From assembly GCA_020638455.1 (NCBI GenBank), contig JACKIK010000004.1, positions 62,001 to 126,000 of the forward strand: DNA of 64,000 bases. The letters run 5' to 3'. How positions within the stretch are numbered: the stretch's first letter is position 1; the number at the start of each line of letters is the position of its first letter. Under the pieces are notes generated by a model that was not told the origin of the DNA, made no database searches, and saw only the letters and a list, made by a program, of their open reading frames with translations. This stretch comes from Hyphomonas sp. (GTDB taxonomy: Bacteria > Pseudomonadota > Alphaproteobacteria > Caulobacterales > Hyphomonadaceae). Both the position numbers and the translations under genes were made by a program. Shown piece after piece: positions 59,917 to 64,000 of this stretch.

Positions 59917-62381
59917 ACCTCAAAGAATACGCAGAAACCCCGGTCCTCCTCGCGGATTACCTGCCCTGGGCCTGTCTCGTCGCGCCGGGCGTGGTGCTCA
60001 ACAAGGATGGCAGTTTCCAGACGACATTCAAATATCGCGGCCCTGACCTCGAAAGCTCCACCGAGGAAGAACTCGTTTCGATCAATGCCCGTGTGAACAA
60101 TGTGCTTCGCCGGTTCGGCTCGGGCTGGGCGCTCTTCTTCGAAGCGCAGCGCCATGACGTGCATGACTATCCGGAGGCGGAGTTCCCCGATGCGCTGTCC
60201 TGGCTTGTCGATCAGGAACGGGCATTACAAGCCGAAGAATCCGGAACCCGCTTTGAGAGTGCTTACTTCCTGACCCTGCTCTGGCTGCCGCCCGCCGACG
60301 CCACAGGCCGTGCCGAAAAGGCCCTGATCCAGCGTGCCGAAACGGAAGACGCCGCGACCTGGCGTCACCGGCTGGAGACCTTCCAGCAGCATGCGTCTCG
60401 CGTTTTCGATCTCCTCTCCACCTGCCTCGCCGAGATCGCAAAGCTCACTGACGACGAGACGCTGACCTATCTGCATTCGACGATATCGACCAAGCGCCAT
60501 CCTGTGGTGACGCCGGAACTGCCCGTCTTCCTCGACGCCATACTTGCCGATGAACCCTTCGCCGGCGGGCTCGAACCCATGATCGGCGAGGCTCACCTTC
60601 GCACACTGACCATTCTCGGCTTCCCGGCCTCGACCCTGCCGGGCATTCTTGATGAGCTCAATCGCCAAGGGTTTGCCTATCGCTGGGCGACCCGGTTCAT
60701 CGCCATGGACAAGGCGCAGGCCGAGAAGGTGCTCGGCAAAAAGCGCCGCCACTGGTTCGCCAAGCGCAAATCCATCGGCACGGTGCTGCGCGAGACAATG
60801 TTCAACGAGCCCGCCGCGCTCGTTGACAATGACGCCGACAACAAGGCCGCCGATGCCGATGCGGCGCTGCAGGAGCTTGGCAGTGATCTTGTTTCCTATG
60901 GCTATGTCACCACGACCATCACGGTTGCCGATCCCGACCGGCGGGCGGTTGACGAGCACATCCGCGTGGCCGAGCGCATCGTCAATGGCCGCGGCTTTAC
61001 AGCGATCCGCGAGACCCTCAATGCCGTGGATGCCTGGCTCGGCTCATTGCCCGGTCACCCCTATGCCAATGTCCGCCAGCCGATCCTGCACACGCTGAAC
61101 CTTGCCCATATGGTGCCGCTCTCGGCGGTCTGGGCGGGCGAGGAGACGAACCGGCACCTGGGCGCCCCCGCGCTCATTCAGGCGCAGACTGATGGCACGA
61201 CACCGTTCCGCCTGAACCTCCACATTGGCGATGTCGGCCATACGCTGGTCGTCGGTCCGACCGGCGCGGGCAAGTCGGTGCTCCTGTCGCTGCTCGCCCT
61301 GCAATGGAAGCGCTATGAGTCAGGCCAAGTCTTCATCTTCGACAAGGGGCGTTCGGCCCGCGCGGCAACGCTTTGCATGGGCGGCGCGCATATTGATCTC
61401 GGCAGCAGCAATTCCCCAAGCCTCCAGCCGCTGAAGAATATCGACACCGAACATGGTGCAAGCTTTGCCGCTAATTGGCTGGCCGGTCTCTGCGCCAATG
61501 AGGGCGTCTCAATGACGCCGGACCTCAAAGCCCGCCTATGGGAAGCGATCCAGTCTCTCAGCTCAGCGCCTGAAAGCGAACGCACGCTGACAGGCCTCAG
61601 CCTGATGCTGCAGGACGACACGCTCAAATCGGCCCTGCACCCGTTCACGCTGGAAGGCCCGCATGGACGGCTTCTCGACGCCGATCATGAAAGCCTCAGT
61701 CTCGCAGACACGGTGTGTTTCGAGATGGAAGAGCTGATGCACGCAAAGGGCGCCGTGGCGCCCGTGATCACCTATCTCTTCCACCGGCTGGAAGCTCGGT
61801 TCGACGGCAAGCCGACGCTGCTCATCCTCGATGAGGCGTGGCTCTTCCTTGACGATCCAATGTTCGCCGCGCGCATTCGCGAATGGCTCAAGACATTGCG
61901 CAAGAAAAACGTGTCGGTCGTGTTTGCGACGCAAAGCCTTGCCGACATTGCAAACAGCACCATCGCGCCCGCCCTCGTCGAATCCTGCCCCACACGCATC
62001 TTCCTGCCCAATGAACGCGCACAGGAACCCCAGTCCCGCGAGACCTATCAGCGGTTCGGCCTCAATGCCCGCCAGATCGAACTGATCAGCCGGGCCGCGC
62101 CTAAGCGCGATTATTATTACCAGTCGCCGCTGGCCGCGCGCGTCTTCGATCTTGGCCTCGGCCCCATCGCCCTCTCAGTTTGCGGCGCGTCATCGCCGGA
62201 AGACCAGGCCCGCATGGATCGCATCTGGGCCGAGACGGAAGGCGACGGCTTTGCCGCCTGCTGGCTCATCGAGAAAGGCCTGCCCTGGGCGGCGGAATTG
62301 CTCGCCCGCTGGCCCGGCGATGCGCCGGAACCCGAGGCGAAAACTTCCTTCCATCCCGCCCAATTCCTCGCCGCCGAATAG
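59910..62381 (+). CDS. trbE: conjugative transfer ATPase TrbE (VirB4)
   Basis: 823 residues. N-terminal MLNLKEYAETPVLLADYLPWACLVAPGVVLNKDGSFQ, then the ATPase core with Walker A VGPTGAGKSVLLS (~450) and Walker B LLILDEAWLF (~640), then VSVVFATQSLADIANS. It is the largest channel ATPase. It overlaps trbD by 7 bp. Confidence 0.95.
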   Translation: MLNLKEYAETPVLLADYLPWACLVAPGVVLNKDGSFQTTFKYRGPDLESSTEEELVSINARVNNVLRRFGSGWALFFEAQRHDVHDYPEAEFPDALSWLVDQERALQAEESGTRFESAYFLTLLWLPPADATGRAEKALIQRAETEDAATWRHRLETFQQHASRVFDLLSTCLAEIAKLTDDETLTYLHSTISTKRHPVVTPELPVFLDAILADEPFAGGLEPMIGEAHLRTLTILGFPASTLPGILDELNRQGFAYRWATRFIAMDKAQAEKVLGKKRRHWFAKRKSIGTVLRETMFNEPAALVDNDADNKAADADAALQELGSDLVSYGYVTTTITVADPDRRAVDEHIRVAERIVNGRGFTAIRETLNAVDAWLGSLPGHPYANVRQPILHTLNLAHMVPLSAVWAGEETNRHLGAPALIQAQTDGTTPFRLNLHIGDVGHTLVVGPTGAGKSVLLSLLALQWKRYESGQVFIFDKGRSARAATLCMGGAHIDLGSSNSPSLQPLKNIDTEHGASFAANWLAGLCANEGVSMTPDLKARLWEAIQSLSSAPESERTLTGLSLMLQDDTLKSALHPFTLEGPHGRLLDADHESLSLADTVCFEMEELMHAKGAVAPVITYLFHRLEARFDGKPTLLILDEAWLFLDDPMFAARIREWLKTLRKKNVSVVFATQSLADIANSTIAPALVESCPTRIFLPNERAQEPQSRETYQRFGLNARQIELISRAAPKRDYYYQSPLAARVFDLGLGPIALSVCGASSPEDQARMDRIWAETEGDGFAACWLIEKGLPWAAELLARWPGDAPEPEAKTSFHPAQFLAAE

Positions 62382-62392
62382 GAGCCACGATC

Positions 62393-63091
62393 ATGAAACG
62401 CCTGCTCGCCTCAGTCGCCATCTGCGCCGCGCCGCTCTCCATTCTCATTGCGCCGCCCGCGTCGGCCCAATGGACGGTCTATGACCCGGCCAATCACATC
62501 CAGAACATCTACCAGGCCATCCGCTCGCTGCAGGAAGTCAACCAGCAGATCCAGCAGCTCACCCATGAAATCGAGATGCTGGAGAACATGGCGCGCGATC
62601 TCGAAGCGCTGCCGGATTCCATCGCCGACGACATTCTCCGCCGCATGCGCCGCATAGAGGAGCTGATGCGCGAGGCCGAAGGCATCGGTTACCGCGTCGA
62701 GGAGATCGAGCGCGACTATGAAGAGGCGTATCCGGAAGATTATGGCGCCGAGCCGCCCCGTCAGGCCGTGCTCGTCGAAGAGGCCCGCGCCCGCTGGCGT
62801 CAGTCGCGCACCGCCTATCGCGAGAGTCTGCAAGTCACAGCCTCAGTCGTTTCATCGGCGCGCGAGGATTCTGAAAGCCTCAACCGGCTGATCGCCGACA
62901 GCCAGTCGGCCGTCGGCAATCTCCAGGTCGCACAGGCCGGCAACCAGATCGAGGCCCTGCAGACTGAGCAGCTGATGCAGATGGAAGCCATGATGGCCGC
63001 GCATTACCGCGCCGAGGCGCTGGAGCGCGCCCGCCAGCTGGCTGAAGCCGAACGTGGCCGCGCCCGCACCCGGGCCTTCCTTGGAGAGTAG
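62393..63091 (+). CDS. trbJ: conjugal transfer protein TrbJ (VirB5)
   Basis: 232 residues from ATG 62393, behind AGGAGCC; upstream open frame is a trbE shadow. Signal peptide MKRLLASVAICAAPLSILIAPPASAQ. Then WTVYDPANHIQNIYQAIRSLQEVNQQIQQLTHEIEMLENM, a heptad-rich helix pair typical of VirB5 pilus-tip proteins. The protein lacks the usual Cys motif. Confidence 0.93.
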   Translation: MKRLLASVAICAAPLSILIAPPASAQWTVYDPANHIQNIYQAIRSLQEVNQQIQQLTHEIEMLENMARDLEALPDSIADDILRRMRRIEELMREAEGIGYRVEEIERDYEEAYPEDYGAEPPRQAVLVEEARARWRQSRTAYRESLQVTASVVSSAREDSESLNRLIADSQSAVGNLQVAQAGNQIEALQTEQLMQMEAMMAAHYRAEALERARQLAEAERGRARTRAFLGE

Positions 63092-63097
63092 CGCGCC

Positions 63098-64000
63098 ATG
63101 GACGTGATCGACACCTTCCTTGCGACCTTTATCGCTTACATTGACAGCGGGTTCGGCCTGCTGGCGGGCGATGTCGCCTATTTGTCGACCACGCTCATCG
63201 CCATCGACATCACGCTGGCGGGCCTCTTCTGGGCGCTGTCTCAGAACACCGACGTCATCGCGGGGCTCCTCAAAAAGGTGCTCTATGTCGGTTTCTTCGC
63301 CTTCGTGATCGGCAACTTTTCGCTCCTTGCAGGCATCGTCTTCGACAGTTTCGCCGAACTCGGCGTGACCGCAGGCGGCGGCACGATGACCGCCGATGAT
63401 CTCCTGCGCCCCGGCTTCATCGCCAGTGTCGGCCTCGATGCCGGTCAGCCGCTTCTGGAAGAGATCGGCGACATGCTGGGGCCAATCTCTTTCTTCCATA
63501 ACTTCATCATGATCGCGGTGATGTTCATCGCCTGGGCCATCATCATGGTCGCCTTCTTCGTGCTCGCCGTGCAGCTCTTCATCACGATCCTGGAGTTCAA
63601 GCTGACGACGCTGGCCGGGTTCGTGCTCGTGCCGTTCGCGCTCTGGAACAAGACGACGTTTCTGGCTGAACGCGTGCTCGGCAATGTCATCACCTCCGGC
63701 ATCAAGCTCATGGTGCTCGCCGTCATCATCGGTATCGGCTCGACGCTCTTCTCGTCTGTCACCGACGCATTCCGCACCGGCGATGATGTCACGCTCGCTC
63801 AGGTCATGGGCACGGTGCTGGCCGCGATTGTCTTCTTCTGGATGGGCATCTTTGCGCCCGGCATTGCCTCCGGCCTCATTACCGGCGCGCCGCAGCTTGG
63901 CGCAGGCTCCGCTGCAGGCGCGGCGGCCGGTGTCGCTGCCGGGACGTATGTCGCCGGGATGGGCGGGCGCGCCGCCGTCGGCGCTGTGGCAGGCGGTGCT
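63098..64000 (+). CDS. trbL: conjugal transfer protein TrbL (VirB6), 3' truncated by the window
   Basis: Starts at ATG 63098, 6 bp after trbJ; 301 residues are visible without a stop. Strongly hydrophobic: helices in FGLLAGDVAYLSTTLIAIDI, ALLK...FFAFVIGNFSLLAG, FIMIAVMFIAWAIIMVAFFVLAVQLFI and LAVIIGIGSTLF. Tail AGAAAGVAAGTYVAGMGG is the Ala/Gly-rich region typical of TrbL. There is no trbK entry-exclusion gene between trbJ and trbL. Confidence 0.92.
   Translation, partial: MDVIDTFLATFIAYIDSGFGLLAGDVAYLSTTLIAIDITLAGLFWALSQNTDVIAGLLKKVLYVGFFAFVIGNFSLLAGIVFDSFAELGVTAGGGTMTADDLLRPGFIASVGLDAGQPLLEEIGDMLGPISFFHNFIMIAVMFIAWAIIMVAFFVLAVQLFITILEFKLTTLAGFVLVPFALWNKTTFLAERVLGNVITSGIKLMVLAVIIGIGSTLFSSVTDAFRTGDDVTLAQVMGTVLAAIVFFWMGIFAPGIASGLITGAPQLGAGSAAGAAAGVAAGTYVAGMGGRAAVGAVAGGA

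Noticed and set aside
55745..64000. Labelling the transfer genes as a Ti-type VirB system
   Set aside because: Gene order traG, CopG, trbB, C, D, E, J, L and the TraF peptidase match the RP4/Trb type, not the virB1-11 order.

Overview
The window is about 64 kb of GC-rich alphaproteobacterial DNA. A CpdR-type response regulator, a CheB/CheD pair, a TadG-like secretome protein and the Anbu/alpha-E/ATP-grasp cluster together suggest a Hyphomonas/Maricaulis/Caulobacter-like bacterium; that lineage is inferred from gene content, with no rRNA gene to confirm it. Two very different regions meet at a tRNA-Arg locus near 28.9 kb.

Chromosomal part (1-28.9 kb). A partial glutamate-ligase-like ATP-grasp gene is followed by a DUF481 outer-membrane protein and a frameshifted TadG/von Willebrand-type gene. 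A long leftward run (11226 to 3283) encodes OtsA, OtsB, a GH15 glucoamylase/trehalase-like enzyme, then circularly permuted ATP-grasp, alpha-E, transglutaminase and the proteasome-like Anbu peptidase. Next come a beta/gamma-crystallin-like secreted protein, CheD-CheB with a broken PAS chemoreceptor gene, a lipoprotein, a transmembrane Ser/Thr kinase, a PadR regulator with its membrane partner, tRNA-Val, a TetR regulator, CpdR, N-formylglutamate amidohydrolase, an XRE regulator, a HisN-type phosphatase, an exported alpha/beta hydrolase, an amidohydrolase and a TraB/GumN lipoprotein.

Mobile part (28946 to beyond the right edge). A tRNA-Arg(CCG) gene is cut at its anticodon stem, and a complete tRNA-Arg(CCG) lies 180 bp further on. 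This looks like the left end of an integrative conjugative element that breaks one tRNA and supplies another. It carries ArdA antirestriction protein, small accessory genes, a ParB-like protein, a low-GC cargo pair, DUF736 and DUF2285 proteins, an AlpA-like HTH protein, TraF peptidase, a VirD2/DUF3363 relaxase with a repeat-rich oriT candidate just upstream, TraG, a CopG-type protein, and trbB, C, D, E, J and L (the last cut by the window edge). No integrase is visible; it may lie beyond 64000.

Most interesting feature. Between the relaxase and traG, on the opposite strand, sits a compact six-gene operon (55514 to 39452) with 4-7 bp overlaps: WYL-domain regulator, SNF2/DEAH helicase with a C-terminal DUF3883, a 1411-residue sacsin-like GHKL ATPase, a 424-residue protein with a PD-(D/E)xK-like motif, a DUF1156 DNA methyltransferase, and a DUF499 ATPase with an N-terminal HEPN-like domain. 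I read it as a candidate anti-phage or anti-plasmid defence system carried as ICE cargo. The methylase/DUF499 pair is a known defence-island association; the complete six-gene set with the nuclease-like 424-residue subunit is one I do not recognise as a named system.
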